From positions 242,001 to 306,000 of the forward strand of contig WPIO01000206.1 in assembly GCA_009760855.2 (NCBI GenBank): a stretch of 64,000 nt of DNA, read 5' to 3'. The notes under the pieces were generated by a model that worked only from the letters and a program-made list of their open reading frames with translations, ran no database searches and was not told the DNA's origin. The stretch comes from Cristatella mucedo (Eukaryota > Bryozoa > Phylactolaemata > Cristatellidae). Within the stretch, counting starts at the first letter, position 1, and each line of letters begins with the position of its first letter. Shown one piece after another: positions 1 through 10,057 of this stretch. The position numbers and the translations under genes were made by a program.

Positions 1-300
1 CAGGTTAAAGAAAAGAATAACATGGCTTCTAATTTTGATGAGAAGAAAGATGACAGTTTGTTATTATATATCGATGCTAATTCTCTTTATGCAACAGCTA
101 TGACGTAATTCTGACCAACTAGCAATTTCAAATTCTTAGATCAGAAACTATTTCATTCTTTTGCAAAGAAAAAAAATATTAGGAATAAAAGAAAATTCAG
201 ACAGCGGGTATGCTTTTGAAGTTGATATGCATTGCCCAGAAGAGTTACATGATATCTATTCTGATTATTCTCTTCTAACTATTAACAGGAAAGTTGATAC
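1..300 (+). pseudogene. Polinton/Maverick-type family B DNA polymerase remnant
   Basis: Frame 1 (1-105) contains LLLYIDANSLYATAM, which fits the D-x-N-x-L-Y block of the protein-primed type B polymerases found in Polintons and related DNA viruses and plasmids. Stops follow at about 106. A second conserved stretch, EVDMHCPEELHDIYSDY, is read from about 206-299 in another frame and fits the next block of the same family (EVD...P.ELHD..NDYPL). The piece is therefore frameshifted, with stops, and truncated by the window edge. It was identified from motif memory only; alternatives are a linear plasmid or virus-derived polymerase of the same type. Confidence 0.7.
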
Positions 301-339
301 AGAAGATACTCTAGCTTAAATATTAGTTTAATTTAGAAA

Positions 340-2535
340 ACTTTAGTTGATTCTCAAGCTTAAAATACCATACAAAAGAACAGGACTGACTGACCGTCGA
401 CAGGCATTCGAGGATTACTGTAGGTCGTACCAATCGATCCTCGCAAAGGCCAAGTCTAGCTACTATAAAACCATTGCTGAATCGCAGATGGGTAATCCAA
501 AAATGATAATGACGATGGTCAACCATCTCCTCAACAGTTCCAAGATTAGCTCCTTACCTGATTATACTTGTAATGACCTAGCTGATCGCTTCTCTCGCTT
601 TTTGTCAAGAAAATATACAAGATCAGTCCAATATACAAGAGTCCAAGCTTGTGTTGGCAGCATGCCCTAAAAATACTGTCCTTCGATTCCTTGCTGCACC
701 TCAATGTCTACATTCAACCAGGTCAGTAGTGATCTTGTCCTAAAGTTTACATTCCAAACAAAGAAGATAACAAGTCCTTTGGACTTCATTCCCACTGTCC
801 TGCTCCTACCTTGCATTGATCTGCCGCTGCCAAGCATAAGCAAAAAAAATTATTATGTCCTTAGCTTCAGGTCATGTCCCTGCACCTTTAAAAACAGCTG
901 TAGTCAGGCTAAAACTCAAGAAAGCGACACCAAAATAAGAGCAATTGAGCGACTAACACCCAGTCTTCCTTCTAACATTATTATAAAAGACAATAGAACT
1001 TCTCGTGGGAGACTAGCTGAAATCGTGCATTGAAACTTCAAACCTTGCCAGTAAGTTTCTGTCTGACTTTAGAGCTAATCACTCCATAGAGTCAGCGTGG
1101 CTTTGCCTGTACAACGAAATATTTAGGAATGCAGGCATGGGTAGAGTATCTCTGCTTGTTTTGCTCGATCTTTCAGCAGGTTTTGATACTAGCGATCACC
1201 ATGTTCCTCTTGAGCGCCTCTCATCTCGCCTGGGCATCACTGGCACTGTTCTGCAATGGTTCATGTTCTATCTCAGTCGGAGACTCAACAGTATTGATGT
1301 GAATGGACACTAGATTATCTAACGTGGAGCCTCTGAAATTCGGGCAGCTCAGGGCTCCTTGCTAGGTCTGGTCATTTTTACTGTTTGCACTATCCCTCTT
1401 GCCGATGTCGTTGCCGAGCACAACCAAGGCTTTCCCTTGTATGTGGATGACAGACAGTGTTACCTTTGCTTTGATTCCATACAGCTTTCGAGCACGTTGA
1501 ATTCTCTTAACTCACTTGCTGCATGTATTGATGACGTCCACGCATAGTTGGCAGCGAATTTCCTTAAATTAAAAGATGATACAACTAACATACTAGTTAT
1601 GGGCAAGCCAAGTATGATTTGAAATTATAAAGCCTAACGTTCAGAATAGGCTCTGAAAGCATGTCTGTTGCTGAATCTGCACCAAATCTACGCGTCGCCC
1701 TACAAAGTAAGCGTTTGCTTGACAACGACATCAGCTCCAGTATTAAGTCTGCGAACTTTTAGCTACATAACATTGCTAAATGTCTGGCTAGTTTATTTAT
1801 GGATACCACATCTAAGTTGGTCCATGCATTTGTGGCATCCCGTCTTGACTCATATAACTCACGTCTTGCTGGCCTACCGGCATATTCAATCAGGTGATTG
1901 CAGCTGGTGTAAAACTCTGCAGCTCAGCTTGTCTGTCGTAACCTTCGCCGTAGCTACATCACACACTTCTCGCCGTCCTGCACTGGCTATAAATCAAGCA
2001 ACTGATCGACGTCAAAGTGCTGTCGCTCACTTTTAGGTCCCTTCATTCTTTGACTCCAGCCTACCTATCATATCTAGTCCCCCACCTAGCCAGGCATCGC
2101 ACCACCTATTTTTCGGAGTCGAACTGTTTATCAATATCTCTTACAAGCCTTACATCCTTTGAGACCGTGTATTTAGTTCCTATGCTTGCAAAGTTTGGAG
2201 CTTACTCCTGCTTGCGTCACGACATCTTCTGACTTGACCACATTCAAAAAGAAATTTAAAATGCACCTATTTATAACAGCAGTTAGTGGGCCCTTGAGAT
2301 TCGTCCTTTATTTACATTTGCGTATGGACACTGTTGCATGCTGCCGCTAACCATACTTGCATGCTGACCTTGCTCAAATCACCCTTAACCTAGTTATTTA
2401 TCGCGTTCGTCAGGCATGATACCACTGATCATTCCATCACGTTTCCTTTGCAGCAAATGTAAAACGCATAGAAAGAGATCGAGTTCTCAGAGGGAGCTTT
2501 ATCAAGTGTATTAATATTACTATTATTATTAAAAA
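340..2535 (+). mobile_element. LINE family A copy, 5' truncated and decayed
   Basis: It starts inside the endonuclease-RT linker and runs to the family 3' end. Reading frames at 347-670, 704-1033, 1359-1547 and 1668-2232 match successive parts of the reverse transcriptase seen in the better copy at 35.4-37.5 kb (for example LLDLSAGFDTSDH around 1170 and a degenerate YVDD near 1441). The 3' hairpin with its ATT-rich tail is at about 2465-2535. Many frameshifts and stops make it inactive. Confidence 0.85.
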
Positions 2536-2734
2536 TACTTAAAGTATTATTATAGGCTTACTTTCACTGGCTGCTCCTTGTTTTTACTATATATAATTTA
2601 GAGTCTGCAGATAATCTATATGCCCATTCCTAAGCGACCGTTTATTACAGGACCGCGTCGGCTCTGCTGCTGATTCTGCCTACTTCATTTTGCGTAATAA
2701 TGGTAGAATTTACTTTTGCTTAGACACAGTAAAC

Positions 2735-3037
2735 TACATCTAAATTGGTCCATGCATTGATGAAATCCTGCCTTGACTTTATCAAGGCTTTATCAGGTAC
2801 TTTTAGGACCTTACTTTGTTCATCTTAATCCTACCTATCAGGTCTACTTCCGCCAGGCTAAGCGTGGTACCGCTCGCTTTTCGGAATCTAATAGTTTACC
2901 TAAACCTCTCAAGAAGCTCATTTCTTCGGTGCCAATGCCATTAGTTCTCATGCTCCCAAAGCCTGGAACTCACGTCGAACTGATATCACGACGATCCCTG
3001 ACCTGACCACATTCAGAAATAAGCTAGAAAGGTATAC

Positions 3038-3095
<58 letters not shown>

Positions 3096-3350
3096 CACAT
3101 CGTTTAGTGGGGCGTCACATGATTCGTCCTTTAAGTGCTTATGCCTCCTTACACCTACAGATGCTGTCAGTAACCACACTTCTAGGCTGACCCTGTGCAA
3201 GGCACTATAGCCATGTTATGCTTGTTACCATGGAGCATGCTACAACTAAGCATGCGATAGGCGTGATCCGTTTCCAGCAAACGTGAAGTGCCTAATAAGA
3301 GATTAGGCTCTCTGAGGGAGCTATAACAAGTGTATTATTCTTTTAATTTT
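2735..3350 (+). mobile_element. LINE family A 3' fragment in a duplicated block
   Basis: It contains the C-terminal RT tail (AFVTSRLDF-like to FRTAFSG-like) and a diverged 3' hairpin at about 3270-3350. A long TA microsatellite interrupts it at 3033-3095. The same LINE fragment with the same downstream flank occurs at 25,025-25,580, so both are duplicates of one insertion rather than two insertions. Confidence 0.75.
3033..3095. repeat. TA microsatellite
   Basis: An almost pure (TA)n run with a few C interruptions, inside the LINE fragment. It is absent from the paralogous block at 25.0-25.6 kb. Confidence 0.95.
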
Positions 3351-3590
3351 TAGGATCTGCAGTAGTCAACCTGTGCCTGTTCAATGACAGTCAGTCCTGA
3401 AATTTTTTATACTTTTTTAAAGCTTGGGCTTAGTATGTCTAGCTAGCTTTATGTCTGTGGTTAACCATTGGCCGTCGGGGTGAGGGCTCACAGTGCGCTT
3501 AGTCAGAGTGGCAAACTAGTACACCATGTCTTCTAATATGATGTGAGAGCAATCTAGTAATGGCTACAGGTCGGGCAGGGCATATACGTC
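3350..3590. repeat. Non-coding flank duplicated at 25.58-25.83 kb
   Basis: It continues the duplicated block after the LINE end. Shared landmarks are GGCAAACTAGTA at about 3511 and 25,740, the preceding GGTGAGGGC(T/A)CACAGTG, and the closing ACAGGTCGG. The strand sense is the same in both copies. No gene is recognised. Confidence 0.8.
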
Positions 3591-3644
3591 AAGGTTATCG
3601 AGGTTTTATTATTCGCATCCATTTTTAGATGAGGGAGAGGTTTG

Positions 3645-3890
3645 CACACGGCATAGACTGAATGAGATCGGCATTTGGTCAGATAAGAACGTCATTTGAA
3701 ATTATTGATAATGGCATGCACTTGTAGGAGACATTTGGTCAAGTGTGTGACCCTTAATATGAGTAGGGCAATGCACGTGAGCCACAAAAGAGAAATGGTG
3801 AGTCAGTGCACGAAATTTGGTGCTGAACATGTCAGATAATTTATAAAGATAAATATTTAAACGGTCCATAGTAAGAAAAGATGGCACTGC
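3645..3890 (-). pseudogene. LINE family A endonuclease C-terminal fragment
   Basis: On the minus strand the frame reads KFRALTHHFSFVAHVH then CPTHIKGHTLDQ. This is the C-terminal APE-type endonuclease motif (PTH..GHTLD) seen in the + copy at 9,750-9,850. It is isolated from any RT and interrupts the duplicated block, which resumes at about 4085. Confidence 0.75.
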
Positions 3891-4084
3891 GTTTTCTGCC
3901 TGCCTTTAGCTCTGGGTGTCAACTAAGTGGTAAGCAGTATTAATAAGTTATGGATTCTAGGTTTGCAGTCGTAATGTTTTAGAGTTTATTGACGGTGGTT
4001 GAGAAAGCCAGCAAGGCTTTCCAGTAAGGCTTTCCTGCTGTTGTATTACCATAAGTTCTAAATCATCCTACCTGTAACTAATAA

Positions 4085-4410
4085 CTAATTATTTTGAACT
4101 CTCTGTACTATTCGTTTTGGAGTATTTGCTGCAAATATTATGAAGCAATGACAATATTTGCGTGGAACTTTGGTCACCAGTACTCGCATGGTTCTAAATG
4201 TACCAATATAAATACTTTTTATTAAAGGTAAACCATCTAATTTTAGAAATTTGCCTTTAGAGTTTTGGTCATCAGTACTCGCACGGCTTAAACTGTACTA
4301 AATGTATTAGTATTTGCTTACTGAGTAGCACTGCCTGATTCCGGTTTGGCTTCAGACAGCCGGAAGTCACGTGTCCAATGCCGGAACGAGGCAGTCACCG
4401 AAGATGATAG
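4085..4410. repeat. Second segment of the duplicated block (pair at 25.83-26.04 kb)
   Basis: Shares CTTTGGTCACCAGTACTCGC and the stretch ending GGAAGTCACGTG with 25,830-26,040. An inner tandem duplication repeats the TTTGGTCA(C/T)CAGTACTCGCA motif at about 4170 and 4265. No coding sequence is seen. Confidence 0.75.
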
Positions 4411-4778
4411 TCAGTAGCTGGCCGAGCCACCATTCTGTGGTGGATTATTCATTGATGGATGCTGGTCATTATTTTGTAGTTGTACTGGAAAGCTGTCTGC
4501 TACTGCTGCAGTAGTTCGCATACTTTGGAGTTGAACAACTTTTATGCTAAGGTAATGTAATTTCCTTGTGTACCTTGACTTGTACGACTTGTTTGCAGAA
4601 GAAAAGTTTAAAAGTAAAGAGTACTTACCTTGAGGTATCTGTTGATATGTAGTAGGTCGCGATAAATCACTGAGCATGATTCATACCTCGATATTTTAAC
4701 TTTCTGGTCGTGCGTTCTACTCACATGCACGTCTGTACATATTTTAATTATTGCCTTAACTGTTAAACTACTGTGCAT

Positions 4779-4915
4779 CTGTCGTTTGGCCCAGTGTCTC
4801 GCTGCTGGCAGATTCTTATCTTTAGCATGAAAAATTTTGTAGCTCGGCAAACTCCACTTTTCCACTGGCGTTCGGCCCAGATTCTGTCGTGTCTCGCAGC
4901 TGGCAGTACCCTCAC
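4779..4915 (+). repeat. Partial tandem duplication at the 5' edge of the propeller exon
   Basis: The stretch from GTTTGGCCCAG to GCTGCTGGCAG (about 4780-4810) is repeated imperfectly as GTTCGGCCCAG to GCAGCTGGCAG (about 4870-4906). The second copy is the start of the open exon. The duplication obscures the true splice acceptor. Confidence 0.6.
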
Positions 4916-5767
4916 AGATGCTGGGACGTGGCTTTCACGGAAGAAGGCACTCTGCTAGTGGCTGCTCTCGAGCACGGACTGAAGGAATGCGACACGAGCG
5001 GGATGGAGCTTCACTGCTGGAGGCCGAAGAGACCGGAAGGAACAGGAGACGAGAGCGTCCGGACAGTGGACGTGCTGGACGACGGTCGAGCGGCCGTTGG
5101 CTTGTATGCTTCGAAGCTCGTCGTGCTGCTGCGACGCAGCTCTGCCAGCGACGTTGCCTGGCTCGAAGACAAGTATGTCACTGTGCTTCAGTCACCTGCG
5201 AGGCGACTGTCCGTCCACGGTGACCTCCTAGCTGCATGTGAGGATAGGTGGATCAGTGAAACTAAAAACTGGGTGTGTGGCCCTCAGCTGGTCCTCGTGA
5301 AACTCTACTGTGGTACAGAGCTGAACCGACGTAGGCTGGAGTACGACATAGGCAGCGTTGCAGTAACGGCTCAAATAGTCGTCACATCCAGCAGCTGTCC
5401 AGTCAAGCTCAGCGACGGGAGAGAGAAGTTTGTGGTGGACGGCTACAGTCACTCTGGCGACAGACTCTGGCGACACGAGCCAAACGATAAGGTTATGGAC
5501 GTCGTGCCATTTGTTATGGACGTCTGCCTTCAGCCCTGTGGACGTTTGCTCTACTTGGCTGTCCATGGCTACAACGTCGTGACAGCCATTAGAATCGATG
5601 GCGGTCAGCACCTGAAGGAAGTATTAGCATGTGGCCGACGTGCAAGAGAAGGACTGTACGCTCTGTCGCTGGCTAAAGGAAAGCAGAGCGTCCTAGCGGT
5701 CATTAGCCGAGATGAAAAGGAAATTCCGTGTAAAGTGACCGTCTACCCAGTTAGCAGCTTCACCTGA
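4826..5767 (+). CDS. Orphan C-terminal exon of a TRIM-type gene (propeller-like domain)
   Basis: The frame is open from an upstream stop at 4823-4825 to TGA at 5765-5767, about 313 codons. A GTG at 4889 is not a credible start, so this should be a 3' exon. Its first about 75 residues (CWDVAFTEEGTLLVAALEHG through DDGRAAVGLY) align without gaps to exon 3 of the TRIM gene at 56,951-57,204. Repeating strand-like blocks (GDLLAACEDR, GRLLYLAVHGYN, KGKQSVLAVISRDEK) suggest a beta-propeller or NHL-like fold; this is inference. Candidate acceptors are TTTAG at 4825 and TTGTAG at 4842; neither reproduces the phase of the paralog. Codon use is GC-rich and the frame undamaged, so it may still be functional. 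No RING or B-box exon was found upstream within the window. Confidence 0.7.
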   Translation, partial: HEKFCSSANSTFPLAFGPDSVVSRSWQYPHRCWDVAFTEEGTLLVAALEHGLKECDTSGMELHCWRPKRPEGTGDESVRTVDVLDDGRAAVGLYASKLVVLLRRSSASDVAWLEDKYVTVLQSPARRLSVHGDLLAACEDRWISETKNWVCGPQLVLVKLYCGTELNRRRLEYDIGSVAVTAQIVVTSSSCPVKLSDGREKFVVDGYSHSGDRLWRHEPNDKVMDVVPFVMDVCLQPCGRLLYLAVHGYNVVTAIRIDGGQHLKEVLACGRRAREGLYALSLAKGKQSVLAVISRDEKEIPCKVTVYPVSSFT

Positions 5768-5885
5768 TAACGAGTGGCAATGTTTAAGTAGTTGTGCTTG
5801 ATTTAATTGCTGCACCAGGTAACGTCCTGTATTTTAAAGAGTACTAGTTTTACGTACTGTTATGGGACAGCTAGCTTCTGACATA

Positions 5886-5891
5886 AATAAA
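5886..5891 (+). promoter_or_regulatory. Poly(A) signal AATAAA
   Basis: It lies 119 bases after the stop codon of the propeller exon, on the same strand, as expected for a terminal exon. Confidence 0.6.
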
Positions 5892-5899
5892 TGATTTAT

Positions 5900-6390
5900 T
5901 GTGAGGCAGGACTTATGGCCTGTGCCGAACTCAATCGACAGCTTTGATACCCTCGTTGATGAAGTGAACATAACAATTACAAGTGCTCTTAGTGAGCGTG
6001 CTCCCGTACATACAGTTTCTGCACAGCGTCGCGGAGATTCCTTTCATTTTACATTTACTTCAAAAGATGAACAGTGTTATGCCGAGGCTTGAACTCAAGT
6101 TATAGGAAGTCTGGGTCAGACTAAGATCTAGTGAATTTCAAAAAACTTCCTCCGAGTCTACACCAGGGAGCTTAATTTAAACGCTGCTATTTTTTCACTC
6201 GCAACACTGAAGTCCTGAAAGTCAGTCTTCAAACAGACTAACAAGAAGGTCAACAGCTTGCTGGCAAATGCTGAACGACCTCACTTATCTGATAATGACA
6301 GCACGGTCGAAAGGTTGTCCGCCTCATTTACTAAAACAGCATGCATGCCTCCATAAGACTCCTGACTAAAACAATTGCTTAATCGCAATC
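5900..6390 (+). mobile_element. Old LINE remnant (linker and pre-RT part)
   Basis: The frame 5901-6092 resembles the linker after the endonuclease in the 9-12 kb copy (F-D-x-L-V-D-E-V then L-S-E-R-A-P-V). Near 6275-6335, PHLSDNDSTVERLSASFTKT resembles LPDDPRDDLADRFSRFFVQK. It is more diverged than family A copies and may be a sister LINE family. Confidence 0.55.
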
Positions 6391-6398
6391 TGAGAGCT

Positions 6399-6850
6399 TG
6401 TATGCGCTCGTCGGCACGATGCGGCTCAAGGAAGACGAATGTTGTCCCCACAAGCCAGTTGTGGTGCTGGTGATGATGGAAGCTGTATTGCATCATACCC
6501 AGGCGAACACGAAAGCTAGCGTATACATTGATGTAGACGCCGTCGTGAAAGCTGCTCTGGAGCAGCGCCAGTGGAGAAGAGAAGAGAAAGTGAGCGAGAA
6601 GAAGGGAAGTGAGAGTTGATAGCTTGAGTACAGGCCAATGCACAGGCAGAAAGACCACAGCTGCAGGACTAGCTGGTCACGCGAGCACAGCTGACATGTT
6701 GCAATTAAATCCAGCTTAGTCAGGCGATACTGTCAACTGCAGCTCCTAATGAGGTGGTATTCAGCTCACCCGTTTGTCGGGCTGAGTGGTGTGGGTCCAG
6801 CTGGGGCAGAACGATAATATTGGCATGGCCACGCCGGCAGCCGTCCTAAA
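6399..6850 (-). mobile_element. Diverged LTR-A relative
   Basis: The order of short blocks (CCGTCGTG, CTGCTC.GGAGCA, GAGAAGAGA, CAGGC..A.GCACAGGCAGAAAG) follows the two bounded solo LTRs at 13,526-13,855 and 42,391-42,680. Ends are approximate and no target duplication was found. Confidence 0.4.
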
Positions 6851-6854
6851 AGAT

Positions 6855-7130
6855 TGTCCTATGTTAATAAATACAATGTGGGTACCTTATTGAGGTCTTG
6901 AAAAAAATAATGCATCTTCTGAGCACCGTACACATTATTGCTGTGGTCCTCAATGGCAGACCAAATCAGTTCATCCATTGCTGAGAGCTTACTTATGCTT
7001 CCCAGGCAAACACAGGTTCCATCGAAATGCTGCATATGGGCCATCGTTGGACACATACCAAAAAAACCCAAGATTATATCCGAAGTCCTTATATACTACC
7101 ACCCAGTTTCCCGTCTTCCTCTTTTGTCAA
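6855..7130 (-). pseudogene. Decayed coding-like stretch, unidentified
   Basis: On the minus strand one frame reads TGNWVVVYKDFGYNLGFFWY followed by VSNDGPYAAFRWNL up to a stop. A second frame continues with LSAMDELIWSAIEDHSNNVY up to TAA at 6859. Aromatic-rich, low-stop composition looks like former protein, with at least one frameshift. I do not recognise the family. Chance open frames are possible because this stretch is short. Confidence 0.35.
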
Positions 7131-7289
7131 CGATACTTGACGAATTATCACTATACAGCTGGTATCCCACATTGCATAGAATAAAGTGTCGGAGAAATTT
7201 TAATCGGGGTTCCAGCTACAGAACTCCACGGAAACTGCTTTCCTTCGTTTAACCAATATCATATGCACCAACGATGACTCGAATACCTC

Positions 7290-7360
7290 TGCCATAGCCC
7301 GTCTAGATCTATGAGCTGCCTTCGATACCATTGATCACGAGGTCCTACCTTAATGATTGA
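7290..7360 (+). mobile_element. LINE RT motif A remnant
   Basis: Reads L-D-L-stop-AAFDTIDHEVLP, the LINE family A motif around the first catalytic aspartate. Bases 7360-7700 contain no recognisable LINE sequence and may be an insertion. Confidence 0.6.
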
Positions 7361-7699
7361 CAACAACAATTGGTCCGGCAGGCAAGGAGGCACTGCCATG
7401 CACTCGCAGCTGTTTTGACAGACAGTGAGTTCGCTGATCGCAACAATGTGCGTACGATGATGCTTATTCGTGCTGCCTGCGGCATGTAAAAAGCGCCTGT
7501 ACATACGACTATGGGCCAAACTATCAGTGGGCTTAGGCAAGCTACAAAGTGGCTTTAGCAGACTGGCTGAGAGCAGGTAGCTAAGCACTGCCAGACGTAA
7601 TTAAGTGCACTGCTGCGTGCTCTGCTGCAGCAAATATCTTCATAAGATCACTACATTGCATTCGCCAAATTTTTAACTCAGTACCTTGATCTCCGAGAA

Positions 7700-8010
7700 T
7701 GCAGAATCAAGTAAAGTTCCTGCTTGTTTTCCATGGTCTTTCGGCGTAACTTGATGCTGTCGATCGCTGGTGCTTTTTTGAGTTCCACTCGCCTGGACCT
7801 TAGCATGGCATTGAAACGGTTCAGATCCTATCTCATTTAAAAACTTGGCTTAAAAAGCACAATTTAGGCATTTACTTATATGCTGACGGCATGCAAACGT
7901 ACACGTGCTTTGATATCTCGAAGCCATCCCGAGTGTTTAGTTCTAAAAACTCGTTTGCTGCATATTTTTCTGATATCCATACGTAGATGGATGCAACCTT
8001 TAATAAAATT
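7700..8010 (+). mobile_element. LINE family A remnant, catalytic box region
   Basis: Contains LGIYLYADGMQTYTCFD at about 7866-7916, a decayed YADDTQLYLCFD box, followed by a stretch resembling SLNSLAACIDDIRTWMAANF. The direction agrees with the motif A remnant just upstream, so both are probably one old insertion. Confidence 0.65.
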
Positions 8011-8505
8011 GAAAAGTTAAAAAGCAAACAATCGGGCTGAAGAATGTGACTCGGAAATTGGTAAGCTTAACGTGAAGAATCGAATCAGTCCTCATATTTT
8101 GCGTAGCAGCAGTACAAAGTATACGAGAATAACAATGCATAAGGCAGTGGTCGGGGGGGGGGAGGGGTGACCGGTAACTGACGGCGAAACTCTTTGACAT
8201 AAAGCTCATCAGCACAGACCTCACATGTATTTCTATAATAGCCATTTTAAAAGAGTGGCTTGATTTTCACTGGAAATCCATTTGCTGCCTAGACAGACAG
8301 ACAGCGTTCATGTACTGCCTGAAATCCAAGCTTCCAAAAAATTCGCTTTCTGAGGCGACCATTAACTTCTAGGCGCGATGTGTTTACTTCACCTTCATAA
8401 AAAGACGCAAGTGTGCGTTTTTAGTGCTTGTGCCTCGTGCCGGGTGGAAGCAAACGCTTGGCATGGATTATTAAAGCTCAGTGATTTCGGCCCGAGGGTT
8501 GAAGA
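8010..8505. other. No gene recognised; contains a G-run
   Basis: Non-coding by inspection. A run of ten G with nearby G-blocks lies at about 8151-8165, and a short (GACA)n at about 8290. Bases 8390-8500 resemble 46,205-46,300 weakly. Confidence 0.5.
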
Positions 8506-8700
8506 CCTATATTGATTCCAGAGTGACTTGGAAGTGTGATATCACAGACACGTGTTGGTGTGTGACTGATTTTGTTAGGTAGGAGTTCAAGAGGACAGTA
8601 CTTCATGCTTTTAAACGAATCGATTGGTCCAGAGCCATCTAACATCCCAATCCTCCTCGGGTTAAGATGCTCTCATTTTTTGACCCAGGTCATGGGTTCC
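8505..8700. repeat. Dispersed repeat, pair at 47,780-47,985
   Basis: Shares TGATTCCAGAGTGACTTGGA, then CTTCATGCTTT(T/C)AA.CGA.TC and CTCCTCGGG with the second copy in the same orientation. Function unknown; it may be part of a LINE 5' region, because the longest family A copy starts 400 bases further on. Confidence 0.7.
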
Positions 8701-8722
8701 TTTCGAGAAATTAGAAGAGAAC

Positions 8723-8782
8723 GACAAATATTACTTTATCACCAGCTGGTATGACAAATATTACTTTATCACCAGCTGGTAT
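8723..8782. repeat. Exact 30-bp tandem duplication
   Basis: GACAAATATTACTTTATCAC plus the next ten bases is repeated immediately, at 8723-8752 and 8753-8782, with no mismatch. This indicates a recent event. Confidence 0.95.
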
Positions 8783-9097
8783 GGACTTGTTCTTCTGCAG
8801 GTTCAATGTCCAATTCATTAACCCTGAGAAAGAAGGGCTCCAATCATCCAGCTGCTCTACAATGTGAGTGCCTATCAAGGCTGGCTCTCTTGAGGCGTTA
8901 TAACAGCATGTATTAGTTTGACCGACGATGTTGATGATGACAATGATGATCATTATGATGATTGCTGCATAATGCATGAATCAGCATACTTAAAGAGTAG
9001 TTTAAAGTCCTGGCATGCAGCTGCAGTCATGGAAAAAATGGCAGTATGGCTATTGTGTCTTACTTACAGTATATTCTGGTTATATATCTGATTAGCT

Positions 9098-9952
9098 ATG
9101 TGTTGGTCAGGTATTTTCTCACCTCGAATGCCTAGATTTTTATTTGCCATTTCTGTTCAGCACTATTCGTTGGGCTGGAACTGCGAGCTGAGTACCCGCT
9201 CGTTTGGTATTCTTAGCATTGTCTCGAACCGCTCAGCATGCTCCCCCACATGCTTCACTGTAAATCTCTCAAACTTAGTGGTCATCAGGCCTGTTGTAAC
9301 TCCATCGGCCAGACTTAAAGCTTGCCTTCGGAATCCTCGCTCAATGTGCAATAAAGCTCTGGTAATAAGCTACCTTATTTCTGAAAATGGTATCGACTTG
9401 CTGGCCCTAACTGAAACTTGGCTGAAGTTGATAAATTGCCCGACAATTAAAGACGCTACTCTATACGGTTTCTCGTTCTTTCACACCCCTAGATCAATCA
9501 AAACTGGAGGTGGAGTTGCTATTATCGTGCGCTCGAAATTCAACTTCAAGCCATTTGCAGTATCCTCGAAGCAGTCTTTTGAATCAATTGTCTTGGTCTC
9601 ACCCGAAAACAAGCTACCGATAGTGGCAGTAGCCTGTCGCCCACCAGGTATCTCAGATTTCTCCGATCTCATTTCAATACTGTGTACAACAAATTGATCC
9701 TTCCTCGTTATGGGTGATTTCAGCGTTCACTTTGATAACTTATCTGACGCTTTCAGCAGCGAATTTCGTGCATTGACTGACTCATTTTCTCTTGTGGCTC
9801 ATAAGCATGGCCCTACCCACATCAAGGGTCACACACTCGACCAGATTTTCTCATACAACCACTGCATCATCACCAGTTATTACCAAATCCTACTTATCTG
9901 TCCACATGCGGATCTCATTCAATCTACAGTGTGTGCCTACATCCTCCTCTAA
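9098..9952 (+). pseudogene. LINE family A APE-like endonuclease
   Basis: Frame 9098-9697 contains LRNPRSMCNKALVISYLISE then NGIDLLALTETWL (the E of the ALTETW motif is a metal ligand in APE-type nucleases), GGGVAIIVRS and VACRPPG. After a frameshift near 9697 the next frame (9710-9952) continues with MGDFSVHFDN (GDFN-type catalytic motif, N changed to S) and GPTHIKGHTLDQIF. Together they cover most of an about 230-residue endonuclease. In intact elements this nuclease nicks target DNA to prime reverse transcription. Confidence 0.85.
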
Positions 9953-10057
9953 AATAACCTGCGAATCGCGAAACCTCAAGACCCTTGATATCGAAGCTGT
10001 CCGGCGAGAATATCTGCTTCGCCTCTGCTGCTCAGTCCTCCCTCCGATCTGTCATCA

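Noticed and set aside
4889-4891. GTG as a start codon for the propeller exon
   Set aside because: Eukaryotic context, no initiation environment, and homology to a downstream TRIM exon continues upstream of it.
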